Shown piece after piece: positions 43,100 to 51,495 of a DNA stretch of 64,000 nucleotides (position 1 is its first letter; every line of letters begins with the position of its first letter). The stretch covers positions 62,001 to 126,000 of the forward strand of contig NZ_QGGZ01000007.1 of assembly GCF_003148825.1 (NCBI RefSeq), written 5' to 3'. The position numbers were made by a program, and so were the translations under genes. Below the pieces are notes generated by a model, which saw nothing but the letters and a program-made list of their open reading frames with translations, ran no database searches and was not told where the DNA came from. The DNA comes from Streptomyces sp. CG 926 (GTDB taxonomy: Bacteria; Actinomycetota; Actinomycetes; Streptomycetales; Streptomycetaceae).

Positions 43100-45238
43100 T
43101 CAGGGCGTGTCGAGGTCGTTCGTGCGGCCCACCAGGATCACCACCGAGCGCGGGCCGATCAGGTACTTCCCGGCGTTGTCCAGCTCCTGCTCGGCTCCGG
43201 GGGTGCGGATGTCGTACGGTGCCTCGGCCCCGGTGTCGGCGAACAGGTGCCAGCTGCGGCCGCCCGGCAGGGCGGGCAATTCCAGGTCGTGCGACTCCCA
43301 GTGCGCGTTCATGGCCACGTACACCACGTCGTCGTCACCGGTGCCGCAGCGGGCGACCGCCAGCAGCCGGCTCTCGGCCGACCAGTCGGGCTGCCAGGCC
43401 CGTTCCCCGTGCCAGCTGATGTCCGGCAGGCCCAGGTGCTCGCGGACCTGGCCGGTGGGGTGGGCGGTGGAGCGCAGCTCGCGGTGGTGCTTGCGGAAGT
43501 CGATCATCTCCCGCGTGAACCGGAGCAGTTCGGCGTTGTCGGCGACCTGGTCCCAGTCGAACCAGGAGAGCTCGTTGTCCTGGCAGTAGGTGTTGTTGTT
43601 GCCCTGCTGGGTGCGGGCGACCTCGTCGCCGGCCAGCAGCATCGGGATGCCCTGGCTGGTGAAGAGGATCGCGAGGGCGTTCTTCATCTGCCGGGTGCGC
43701 AGCGCGTTGATCTCCGGGTCGTCGGTGGGACCCTCGGCGCCGCAGTTCCAGCTGTTGTTGTCGTTGGCGCCGTCGTTGTTGTGCTCGCCGTTGGCCTCGT
43801 TGTGCTTGTCGTTGTAGGAGACCAGGTCGGCGAGGGTGAAACCGTCGTGCGCGGTCAGGAAGTTGACCGAGGCCGCGGTGCCGCGGGTGGCGTACAGGTC
43901 GGGTGATCCGGCGATCCGGGTGGCCAGTTCGCCGGTGACGCCGGGGTCGCCCTTGAGGAAGCTGCGTACGGTGTCGCGGTACTTGCCGTTCCACTCGGCC
44001 CAGCGGCCGTACGCCGGGAAGTTGCCGACCTCGTAGAGGCCGCCGGCGTCCCAGGCCTCGGCGATGAGTTTGGTGTGCCGCAGGACCGGGTCGTAGGCGA
44101 GCAGTTCCAGCAGCGGCGGGTTGGGCAGCGGGGTGCCGTCCAGGGCCCGGCCGAGGATGGCCGCCAGGTCGAAGCGGAAGCCGTCGATGTGGTAGTCGGC
44201 GACCCAGTGGCGCAGGCAGTCGAGCACGTAGTTGCGCACGACGGGGTGGTTGCAGTTGACCGTGTTGCCGGTGCCGCTGAAGTTGAAGTAGTACCCGTCG
44301 GGCGTGAGCATGTAGTACGTGGCGTTGTCGAGCCCCTTGAAGGAGATCGTCGGGCCCTGCTCGTTGCCCTCCGCGGTGTGGTTGAAGACGACGTCGAGGA
44401 TGACCTCGATGCCGGCCGCGTGCAGGTCCTTGATCAGGGTGCGGAACTCGTCGCCTTGCATGCCGTAGCGTCCGGTGGCCGCGTAGCCGGCCTTGGGGGC
44501 GAAGAACGAGACGGTGTTGTAGCCCCAGTAGTCGAAGAGCTGCTCGCCCGTCTCCGGGTTGGTGCGCGGGTTGTCGCTCTCGTCGAACTCGAACACCGGC
44601 AGCAGTTCGATGCAGTTGATCCCGAGTCCCTTCAGGTACGGGATCTTCTCGCGCAGCCCCGCGAAGGTGCCGGGTGCGGTGACCTGCGAGGAGGGGTGTC
44701 GGGTGAAGCCGCGCACGTGGGTCTCGTAGACGACGAGGTCCTCGGCGGGGATGCCCAGCGGGGTGTCGTCGCCCCAGTCGAAGTCCTGGAGGCAGACGCG
44801 GGATCGGTACTGGTAGCCGCGGCTGCGGTCCGGCTCCACGCCCCACACGTCCCGGCCGGCGATCAGCCGGGCGTACGGGTCGGAGAGCACCTGCCGGGCG
44901 TCGAAGCGATGGCCGGTGACGGGGTCGTAGGGGCCGTCGGCCCGGTACCCGTACTCGATGTTCTCGTGGTCGAGGCCGAAGACGGTCATGGCGAAGACGC
45001 TGCCGGTGCGGAATTCCTCGGGGAACTCCAGTTCGGCCATCGGCTCGGGTTCTCCGCGCTTGAAGATGACCAGGGTCATGGAGGTGGCCTGGTCGGAGAA
45101 GACGGAGAAGCTGACCCCGCCGGGGACCACGTTGGCCCCGAAGGGGAACGGTTTGCCGGCGCGGACGCGGTACCCGCCCACCTCGTGGGTCGGGTACGCG
45201 TCGACGCGCAGCACCTGCTCGGACCGGGTCTCGGTCAT
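43100..45238 (-). CDS. glgX: glycogen debranching enzyme GlgX-type (GH13)
   Basis: The protein has 712 residues, normal for GlgX. An N-terminal CBM48 (FPFGANVVPGGVSFSVFSDQ) precedes the GH13_11 barrel, with ILDVVFNHTAEG, the nucleophile Asp in GFRFDLAAI, the acid Glu in LIAEAWDAGG and the third acid in FLTAHDGFTLADLV. It would hydrolyse alpha-1,6 branches of phosphorylase limit dextrin. It sits between two STAS genes, overlapping the upstream one by 4 bases. This is an unusual place for it, as other glg or tre genes are absent from the window. Confidence 0.93.
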   Translation of the reverse strand: MTETRSEQVLRVDAYPTHEVGGYRVRAGKPFPFGANVVPGGVSFSVFSDQATSMTLVIFKRGEPEPMAELEFPEEFRTGSVFAMTVFGLDHENIEYGYRADGPYDPVTGHRFDARQVLSDPYARLIAGRDVWGVEPDRSRGYQYRSRVCLQDFDWGDDTPLGIPAEDLVVYETHVRGFTRHPSSQVTAPGTFAGLREKIPYLKGLGINCIELLPVFEFDESDNPRTNPETGEQLFDYWGYNTVSFFAPKAGYAATGRYGMQGDEFRTLIKDLHAAGIEVILDVVFNHTAEGNEQGPTISFKGLDNATYYMLTPDGYYFNFSGTGNTVNCNHPVVRNYVLDCLRHWVADYHIDGFRFDLAAILGRALDGTPLPNPPLLELLAYDPVLRHTKLIAEAWDAGGLYEVGNFPAYGRWAEWNGKYRDTVRSFLKGDPGVTGELATRIAGSPDLYATRGTAASVNFLTAHDGFTLADLVSYNDKHNEANGEHNNDGANDNNSWNCGAEGPTDDPEINALRTRQMKNALAILFTSQGIPMLLAGDEVARTQQGNNNTYCQDNELSWFDWDQVADNAELLRFTREMIDFRKHHRELRSTAHPTGQVREHLGLPDISWHGERAWQPDWSAESRLLAVARCGTGDDDVVYVAMNAHWESHDLELPALPGGRSWHLFADTGAEAPYDIRTPGAEQELDNAGKYLIGPRSVVILVGRTNDLDTP

Positions 45239-45585
45239 CGCGCTGCCTTGGCCTTGGCCTTGGCCGCCGCCGCGACGGCCTCGCCGGTCTCGAAGAAGTC
45301 GAGGAACCCGGTCGCCGACATGACGAACCGGACTTCCTCGCTCACCCCGTAGAGGGTGACCGCGACGCCGGCGTGCTGCGCCTCGCGGTAGACCACGAGC
45401 AGGGTGCGCAGGCCCGCGCTGGAGACGTAGGTGACCGCCGTGAGGTCGATCTTCAGCGGCTTGCCCTCGCGGACCAGCGGCAGCAGTGCCTGGAGCAGCG
45501 AGCCGGATGTCTCGCTGTTGATCTCGCCGGTGGCGACGAGCACGGTGCCCGTCTTGTTCCGGCGTTCCTTGACGTTGAGAGTCAT
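45235..45585 (-). CDS. STAS-domain anti-sigma antagonist B
   Basis: The product has 116 residues. The STAS core carries the Ser pair in TYVSSAGLRTLLVVY. The C-terminus is a run of Ala/Lys (about 100-116) not present in antagonist A. GAGGGGAA precedes the ATG. Its stop overlaps the GlgX start by 4 bases (ATGA). Two antagonists in one run imply either two kinases or a branched switch. Confidence 0.88.
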   Translation of the reverse strand: MTLNVKERRNKTGTVLVATGEINSETSGSLLQALLPLVREGKPLKIDLTAVTYVSSAGLRTLLVVYREAQHAGVAVTLYGVSEEVRFVMSATGFLDFFETGEAVAAAAKAKAKAAR

Positions 45586-45622
45586 TGCGTTCCCCTCTGA
45601 TTGGGGCGCCCCCCGTTGAGCG

Positions 45623-47440
45623 CTACTTGGCCACCGGACGCAGCCGGACCTTGACCTTCACCCGGCTCTGGACATCGGGCAGCCGTACGGTGAGTGCGTC
45701 GGCGTCGAAGTCGGTGTACGGCTTCTCGTCGATCTCCACGGACGCGATCCGCACCGAACCGGCAGGAAGCAGGTCGGGCGAGACGCGCAGGACGCGGTCG
45801 GGCAGGTTCGTCGGGTCGGGCTGGAAGTGGAAGTCCATCTCCCGGCCGTTGATGAGCAGGTTGTTGTAGACGGCGGAGAGGTAGCAGAGCTCCGCCGAGT
45901 GGTACATGGACATCGAGTGACTGCCCTTGAGGCGCTCGGTGCCGAGCAGGTACGGCGTACCGCTGGCGAGCACGTTGAAGTAGACGGCTCCCTCGTCGTG
46001 GTCGAGGAAGAAGGTGTTGTAGAAGGCCTGGGCCTGCCGGGCCTCGCGCAGGTTCGCGTCGCCGCCGACCGTGCCGTTCAGGATGAGGTAGGCGAGGATC
46101 GCCTGCTCCTGCTGCCACCAGGCCTTGCGGTCGTGCCAGGCGAACCGGTACGCCTCCTGGTCGCCGCCCTTGAGCCGCTCGACGACGTCGTACCAGCCGC
46201 CGCGCTGCACGTCGCTGCCGACGGCCGGCATGATCTCGCCGATCTTCTTGGCGAGCTGCTCGTACTCCGGCTTGGCCTTCAGCGAGTTCATCCGCATCAG
46301 GTTCCAGGCGATCTTGAGGTTGTGGCCGACCACCGCGCGGTTCTGCTGCCAGCTGTGCGCGGTGTCGTGCGACCAGTCGCGGAAGAAGCGCTCCTGGACG
46401 AAGGGGCTGTTCTTGTAGTCAGGGAACTTGTCCGCGATGGTGTCGAAGGTGTACTCGAGGAAGTCGGCGTACTTCTGGTCGCCGGTCGCCAGGTACAGGT
46501 TGATCAGGTAGGCGGGCGCGTGGTCGCCGACCGAGTTCCAGTTCTTGCGCTCGGCGTTCTCACCCAGGGACTCGTGGTCGGCGCTGAAGAGGATCGGGTC
46601 GATGTGGGAGTAGTAGCCGCCCTGCTCCGGGTCGAAGAAGAACTTGTCGAACAGCCGGATGGTGGCGTCCGCGTCGTTCTTGATCCGGACGTCGCCGGTG
46701 ACCCGGTACGTCTGGATGGGGCCGGCCAGCGCGTAGATCTGCTCGTACATCGGGATCGCGTCGTAGTCGTCGGAGAACTCCGAGGTGAAGAGCTTGCGCT
46801 CACTGTCCCCGTCGACGCTGATGCCGTGGTACCAGAAGACCACGTCCTCCTCGCTGTCCACGACCCGCATGTGCTTGCGCAGGTACTCGGTGCCGCGCTC
46901 GGCGACCTCCAGGTACTCGTCCTTGCCGGTCAGCAGGTAGGCCGAGGCCATGCCGTAGACCAGGCGGGAGATCGTGTCGGTCTCCTGGACGTGGCTGGCG
47001 GTCTTGTCACCGCCGAGCCGGATCTCGGTGCGGTACTCGGTGAAGTCCACCGGCCCGTCGCCGAACTGCGCCCGCTTGTAGAAGTCGGCCAGGGATTCGA
47101 TCTGCTTGATCCACCAGCTGGGCTCCTCGAAGCGGTAGTCCTCGGCCCCGCGGCCCAGGAAGACCAGGCGCTTGGCGTCGAAGCCGCCGCGCTCCGGGTA
47201 GTGGACCCCGTAGACGAAGAGGAACCGGCCGGGCGAGAGCATCTCGTCGATGTGCCCGGAGGCGTCGATGTAGGGCTCGTCCAGGTTGCGGACCAGCTCG
47301 GCGCTGGGGTCCCCGGCGAGGGAGACGTCGAACTCCCGCCCGTCGGAGGTCTTCAGCTTCAGCAGCCGGGTCCCGGAGTCGAAGCGGACGACGTAGCCCG
47401 CGATCGTGTCGGAGAAGGAGAAGGTCACGGCGTCAGCCAT
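45623..47440 (-). CDS. AGE-type (alpha/alpha)6-barrel protein, probable sugar epimerase/isomerase-like
   Basis: The protein has 605 residues. The first 100 form a beta-rich domain of their own. From about 105 on, repeated helix pairs with EYLEVAERGTEYL, NWNSVGDHAPAYLINLYLATGDQKY, HDTAHSWQQNRAVVGHNLKIAWNLM and WWQQEQAILAYL match the N-acylglucosamine 2-epimerase superfamily, including its catalytic-type His residues. The C-terminal 80 residues are another beta domain. At 605 residues it is longer than usual epimerases (about 400). Substrate unknown. It begins three bases after the VOC gene. Confidence 0.75.
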   Translation of the reverse strand: MADAVTFSFSDTIAGYVVRFDSGTRLLKLKTSDGREFDVSLAGDPSAELVRNLDEPYIDASGHIDEMLSPGRFLFVYGVHYPERGGFDAKRLVFLGRGAEDYRFEEPSWWIKQIESLADFYKRAQFGDGPVDFTEYRTEIRLGGDKTASHVQETDTISRLVYGMASAYLLTGKDEYLEVAERGTEYLRKHMRVVDSEEDVVFWYHGISVDGDSERKLFTSEFSDDYDAIPMYEQIYALAGPIQTYRVTGDVRIKNDADATIRLFDKFFFDPEQGGYYSHIDPILFSADHESLGENAERKNWNSVGDHAPAYLINLYLATGDQKYADFLEYTFDTIADKFPDYKNSPFVQERFFRDWSHDTAHSWQQNRAVVGHNLKIAWNLMRMNSLKAKPEYEQLAKKIGEIMPAVGSDVQRGGWYDVVERLKGGDQEAYRFAWHDRKAWWQQEQAILAYLILNGTVGGDANLREARQAQAFYNTFFLDHDEGAVYFNVLASGTPYLLGTERLKGSHSMSMYHSAELCYLSAVYNNLLINGREMDFHFQPDPTNLPDRVLRVSPDLLPAGSVRIASVEIDEKPYTDFDADALTVRLPDVQSRVKVKVRLRPVAK

Positions 47441-47443
47441 GGG

Positions 47444-47881
47444 TCACGCACCGTCCTTGTCGTGAGAGCCGTCGTCCTCGTATCCCTGGCTGACCTCGAC
47501 GACGACCCCGTCGGGGTCGCGGACCCACACGGTCCGCCAGCCGCAGATGAAGTCGTCGAAGTCCAGTGGTCCCAGGGTCACTTCCGCCGCGTCGCCCAGC
47601 TCGGCCAGGAACGCGTCCACGCTGTCGGTCTGGAAGGCCAGGTGGCGCATCCGGCCGGGGGCCTGCGGACCGTCGTCCTTCGCCGGGCGGGCCGGATCGG
47701 TGTCGCCGGCCGCGAAGAGCTCCAGATACGCGTCCCCCTTGCGCAGGAACACGATCCGGGACTCCCCGAGGTCGACCACCCGGGCCCGGGTGAAGCCGAA
47801 GTACCGGGTGTAGAAGTCCTCGGTGGTCTTCTGGTCGGTGCAGTTCAGGCCCACGTGGGACCACCGCAGCCCGGCGGGCAT
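47444..47881 (-). CDS. VOC-superfamily (glyoxalase/dioxygenase-like) protein
   Basis: The product has 145 residues and two beta-alpha-beta-beta-beta units. Likely metal ligands are His in WSHVGLNC, Glu in YLELFAAG, His in MRHLAFQTD and Glu in GVVVEVSQGY. It could be a glyoxalase I-like isomerase or lyase. Its ATG shares a base with the DJ-1 stop (TGATG). Glyoxalase-like and DJ-1 genes side by side suggest reactive-carbonyl handling. Confidence 0.85.
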   Translation of the reverse strand: MPAGLRWSHVGLNCTDQKTTEDFYTRYFGFTRARVVDLGESRIVFLRKGDAYLELFAAGDTDPARPAKDDGPQAPGRMRHLAFQTDSVDAFLAELGDAAEVTLGPLDFDDFICGWRTVWVRDPDGVVVEVSQGYEDDGSHDKDGA

Positions 47882-48492
47882 CAGCCGGCCCCCCGGCCCC
47901 GGCCGGCCGCGACCAGTTCGATGATCCGGCGGGCGAAGAGGTGGTGGTGGGCTCCGGTGCGGCCGGTGACCAGGTCCCCGTCGACCACCACGTCCTCGTC
48001 GACGTACTCCCCGCCCATGTTCCGGACGTCGCCGATGAGGTTGTTGTGGCAGACCACCTTGCGGCCGCGGATCTTGTCCGGGATCGAGGAGGCCAGCCAC
48101 ATGCCGTGGCAGATGATCCCCTTGAGGACCGTCGGCTGCTCGAAGGCCCGGCGCAGCAGCTCGGTCGCCGGGGCGAGGACGTCCACGTCCTCGGTGTAGC
48201 GCAGCCGGTCGGCCACCATGCCGGAGGGCACGATGATCGCCGCGTACCGGCGCAGCTCGTCGTCGCTCAGCCCCTCCAGGGACTGCGTGGCGGTGAAGGG
48301 GGCCCGGTACTCGTGCCCGGTGAAGGTGATGGAGTCGTTGCCCCACAGCCGGGTCAGGAAGTCGACCTCGGCGCCCTCCTCGGCGAAGCGGCGCTGGTAG
48401 TAGAAGATCTCCGGCTCGTAGTAGTCGCTCTCGACCAGGACCGCGATCCGGGTCCCGGACAGCGCGCCCTCGCGCAGGACCGCGTCAGACAC
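47881..48492 (-). CDS. DJ-1/PfpI-family protein 2 of the run
   Basis: The product has 203 residues. The fold begins IAVLVESDYYEPEIFYY, and the Glu in this segment matches the DJ-1/PfpI acidic partner. The nucleophile Cys lies in LKGIICHGMWLASS. A VIVPSGMVADRLRYTEDV-type loop precedes it. It overlaps the GMC gene by 8 bases and the VOC gene by 1, so these three are tightly coupled. A protease, deglycase or hydratase role cannot be separated by sequence alone. Confidence 0.87.
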   Translation of the reverse strand: MSDAVLREGALSGTRIAVLVESDYYEPEIFYYQRRFAEEGAEVDFLTRLWGNDSITFTGHEYRAPFTATQSLEGLSDDELRRYAAIIVPSGMVADRLRYTEDVDVLAPATELLRRAFEQPTVLKGIICHGMWLASSIPDKIRGRKVVCHNNLIGDVRNMGGEYVDEDVVVDGDLVTGRTGAHHHLFARRIIELVAAGRGRGAG

Positions 48493-50110
48493 GGGAGGCC
48501 CCCTTCAGGAAGTCCGCCGCGCGCTCGGCGATCATCGCGATGGCGGTGTGGCAGTTGCCGGACGGGACCGCGGGCATCACGCTCGCGTCGACCACGCGCA
48601 GGTTCCGTACGCCGTGCACCCGCAGCTCGGGGTCGACGACGGCGAGGTCGTCGACGCCCATGCGGCAGGAGCCGGCCTGGTGGTGGTAGCTCTCGGCCTT
48701 CTGCCGGACGAAGGTCCGCAGGTCGTCGTCGCTCACGTGGCCCGGACCGGGCTGGAGCTCCTGCTTGTACCAGGGGGAGAAGGCGGAGGTCGCGAAGATC
48801 TCCCGGGCGATCCTGACGCCCTGCACCATCCGTTCCAGGTCCCACCGGTCACCCAGGTAGTTCGGGTTGATCAGCGGGTGGGCCAGCGGGTCGGCGCTCG
48901 CCAGCTTGATCCAGCCGCGCGAGACCGGCCGTACGACACCCGGCAGGATGGACACCGTGTTGGGGTGGTCCTGACCGACGATCACGTCGAACGGCACGTG
49001 GACGAAGGCGATCTGCAGGTCGGGCGCCGGCAGTCCGGGCTGCGAGGACAGGAATAGAGCGCTCTCCGACAGGTTCTGCGCCGGCGGCGGGAGCTCCTGG
49101 GTGACCTCGGCCATCAGCCCGGTCAGGACGTGGTTGTGGAAGTTCTCGCCGACCCCGGGCAGGGCCGCGGTGACCTCGATGCCGTGCTCGCGCAGCTGCT
49201 CGGGGTGGCCGATGCCGGACAGCAGCAGCAGCTTCGGGGACTCGATCGCCCCGGCCGCCACGATCACCTCGCGGCGGGCCCGTACGGTGTGCGGCCCGGG
49301 CGCCGCGACGCTGCTGTGGCCGTCCCGGACGGTCCGGCCCGGGGCGTCGTCCGAAAGCGTGGCGGGAGCCCGGAGCTGGACGTACTCGACGCCCGTGCAG
49401 GTGTCGCCGTCGAGGAGCAGCCGGGTGCTCTGCGCGTCGGTCCGCAGGGTCAGGTTGGGGCGCCGCAGGGCCGGCTCCAGGTAGGCGGCGAGGACGCCTT
49501 GGCGGCGGCCGTCGGCCACGTCGAGGTGGTGCCAGCCGGTGCCGAAGAGGCCGCGCCGCGGTCCGTCGGTGTTGAAGTCCTCGATCTCCTGGTGGCCCAG
49601 CTCGACGGCGGCGTCGATGAAGGCCCGGGAGACCGGGTTGGGGCCGTGCCGCCCAGCGTTGGTGATCCGCTGCGGACCGCGGGTGCCGGTGGTGGTGGCG
49701 GTGACGTCCTCCTGGCCCTCCAGCAGGGCGAAGTAGGGCAGCACGTCCTCGTAGGACCAGCCGGCGGCGCCCTGGTAGGCCCAGTTGTCGAAGTCCGAGG
49801 CGTGGCCCCGGATGTGCATCATGATGTAGAGGTTGCTGCTGCCGCCGGGGGCCTTGCCGCGCGGTTCGTAGGTACGGCGGCCGTCGAGCCCGGGCTGCGG
49901 GGTGCTGGTGTAGCCCCAGTCCACCGGCCCGCCGAGGAGCTTGTACCAGGAGGACGGGTCGTCCACCTCGGGCGGGATGCGGGAGCCGCCGGCCTCCAGG
50001 ACGAGGACGGAGACGTCCGGGTCCTCGGAGAGCCGGTCCGCCAGCACGCTGCCAGCGGTGCCGGAGCCCACGATGACGTAGTCGTATTCCTCTGCTTGTT
50101 CTGCAGCCAT
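48485..50110 (-). CDS. GMC-family flavin oxidoreductase (choline dehydrogenase/glucose oxidase type)
   Basis: The protein has 541 residues. The FAD motif is YVIVGSGTAGSVLADRLSEDP at about 10-30, with LVLEAGG following. GMC signatures are GKAPGGSSNLYIMMHIRG and GAIESPKLLLLSGIG. The C-terminus has the active-site His in YHHQAGSCRMG and the His in GNCHTAIAM. It oxidises an alcohol or sugar to an aldehyde, ketone or lactone; substrate unknown. GGGGAG precedes the ATG. Confidence 0.92.
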   Translation of the reverse strand: MAAEQAEEYDYVIVGSGTAGSVLADRLSEDPDVSVLVLEAGGSRIPPEVDDPSSWYKLLGGPVDWGYTSTPQPGLDGRRTYEPRGKAPGGSSNLYIMMHIRGHASDFDNWAYQGAAGWSYEDVLPYFALLEGQEDVTATTTGTRGPQRITNAGRHGPNPVSRAFIDAAVELGHQEIEDFNTDGPRRGLFGTGWHHLDVADGRRQGVLAAYLEPALRRPNLTLRTDAQSTRLLLDGDTCTGVEYVQLRAPATLSDDAPGRTVRDGHSSVAAPGPHTVRARREVIVAAGAIESPKLLLLSGIGHPEQLREHGIEVTAALPGVGENFHNHVLTGLMAEVTQELPPPAQNLSESALFLSSQPGLPAPDLQIAFVHVPFDVIVGQDHPNTVSILPGVVRPVSRGWIKLASADPLAHPLINPNYLGDRWDLERMVQGVRIAREIFATSAFSPWYKQELQPGPGHVSDDDLRTFVRQKAESYHHQAGSCRMGVDDLAVVDPELRVHGVRNLRVVDASVMPAVPSGNCHTAIAMIAERAADFLKGASRV

Positions 50111-50123
50111 GACCGCGCTCCCC

Positions 50124-50516
50124 TCAGTCCTGGCTCAGCACCTGGAAGGGGACCGTGTCGTGGTAGTTCGCCATGTAGGCGATCTTTCCGTCGACGATCC
50201 GGAAGAAGTTCATGACCTCGGCCTCGATGGGCTCGCCGGAGGCGCTGACGGCGGTCAGGTGCGAGACGGCCGCGGCCTTCTCCCCGTCGACGACGAAGTG
50301 CAGGGGCTCGTTGCGGAAGACCCGGTACATCGTGCCCATGCCCTTCATCATCGAGCGCAGGACCTCCAGGCCCTCGATGTGGCCGGCCAGCTGCTCGTCC
50401 ATCACCTGGTCGTCGGCGAACAGGTCGCACCAGCGGTCCCAGTCACCGGCGTTGGCGTACTCGTAGTACTTCCGAAGGATCTCGGTGTGGCTCTCGTGTC
50501 GGTCCATCGCGCTCAT
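50124..50516 (-). CDS. SnoaL-like protein 1
   Basis: The product has 130 residues and one NTF2-like domain (ILRKYYEYANAGDWDRWCDLFADDQVMDEQLAGHIEG; ending VMNFFRIVDGKIAYMANYHDTVPF). This is the style of SnoaL-like polyketide cyclase relatives and limonene-epoxide-hydrolase-like folds. The ATG 9 bases later is an equally possible start. Thirteen bases separate it from GMC downstream. Confidence 0.85.
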   Translation of the reverse strand: MSAMDRHESHTEILRKYYEYANAGDWDRWCDLFADDQVMDEQLAGHIEGLEVLRSMMKGMGTMYRVFRNEPLHFVVDGEKAAAVSHLTAVSASGEPIEAEVMNFFRIVDGKIAYMANYHDTVPFQVLSQD

Positions 50517-50528
50517 CCCCCTGTCGGT

Positions 50529-50984
50529 CTATCGGTCCCTACGGGTTCCGTCCGGCGCGAACGGCGCCCAGAACTGGCTGAAGGCGGTCGCCGAGTCCCC
50601 GAAGAGACCGTCCCGGCCCTCGACGATCCGGCCGCCGCGCCACCGCATGAAGTGGAAGACCGGGTAGTCCATCCGCTCGTACGGGGAGGTGCTGGTCTCG
50701 TCCGCGCCGTCCCGCAGGGCCACGTTGCGGCACACGTCGGCGCTGCAGTCCTCGCCGACGAGGACCGCCTGGATGTCCATCCGGAAGGTGCCGCCCGTGA
50801 GCTTGTGGGTCTGCCCCATCAGCTCCAGGAAGGCGTCCAGGCTCTCGTACCAGCCGGCCAGCGGGTGGTTGCCCGGCACCAGCCACCGCAGGTCCTCGGA
50901 GTAGTACCGCAGGATGCGCGTCCGGTCGCCGGAGCCGAGGGCGGCGTAGGCCGCCTCGACCCGCTCCCGTGTCACTTCGGTCAT
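50529..50984 (-). CDS. SnoaL-like protein 2
   Basis: The product has 151 residues and an NTF2-like domain (RVEAAYAALGSGDRTRILRYYSEDLRWLVPGNHPLAG). The C-terminal third (FHFMRWRGGRIVEGRDGLFGDSATAF) extends beyond the usual domain. AAGGAGAAG lies 6 bases before the ATG at 50984. It is the middle of three consecutive NTF2-like genes with different sequences, so they are not recent copies. Confidence 0.85.
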   Translation of the reverse strand: MTEVTRERVEAAYAALGSGDRTRILRYYSEDLRWLVPGNHPLAGWYESLDAFLELMGQTHKLTGGTFRMDIQAVLVGEDCSADVCRNVALRDGADETSTSPYERMDYPVFHFMRWRGGRIVEGRDGLFGDSATAFSQFWAPFAPDGTRRDR

Positions 50985-51013
50985 CGTCGCTTCTCCTTCG
51001 TCGGCGCCCGTGC

Positions 51014-51448
51014 TCAGAGCGAGCCGGAACCGGGCATCGGCGCCAGGTCGTTGACGGTGTACTGCTTGATCAGCGGTCCGTCGGGACCGGCCACGACCGT
51101 CCAGGTCTGGTCGGCGTCGAAGCCGAGCCACTGACTGCGGGCGCCCGGCGGGTCCCAGATCTTGGCCTGCCAGTTGACGAGGACCCGGACGACCGCCCGG
51201 TCGCCCTCGATGACGGGCTCCACCTTCGTGACGGTGTGCACCTCGTCGAAGAAGCGGTGGGTGACGGCCTCGTACCAGCGGCCGAATCCCGCGTGCCCGA
51301 GGAAGGTGTCCTCGGGGACCTTGAACTCCAGGTCCTCGGTGATCAGGGCGAGGACGTCGTCCAGCCCCACGTGCTGGTCCAGCGCCACGTACCAGTTCTC
51401 GGCGAAACTGCGGATCGCTTCCTCGGTCAGCTGCCGCTCGGCGGGCAT
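51014..51448 (-). CDS. SnoaL-like protein 3
   Basis: The product has 144 residues and an NTF2-like domain (FAENWYVALDQHVGLDDVLALITEDLEFKVPEDTFLGHAGFG), with a buried-pocket Trp/His pattern. GGAGGAGA is just upstream of the ATG at 51448. It follows the ThDP enzyme by 47 bases. It may process or bind a product of that enzyme; this is an inference from position. Confidence 0.85.
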   Translation of the reverse strand: MPAERQLTEEAIRSFAENWYVALDQHVGLDDVLALITEDLEFKVPEDTFLGHAGFGRWYEAVTHRFFDEVHTVTKVEPVIEGDRAVVRVLVNWQAKIWDPPGARSQWLGFDADQTWTVVAGPDGPLIKQYTVNDLAPMPGSGSL

Positions 51449-51495
51449 GCGGTCTCCTCCTGTCCGTACGGGGCTTGCGTCGGATGGCTCTCGGA

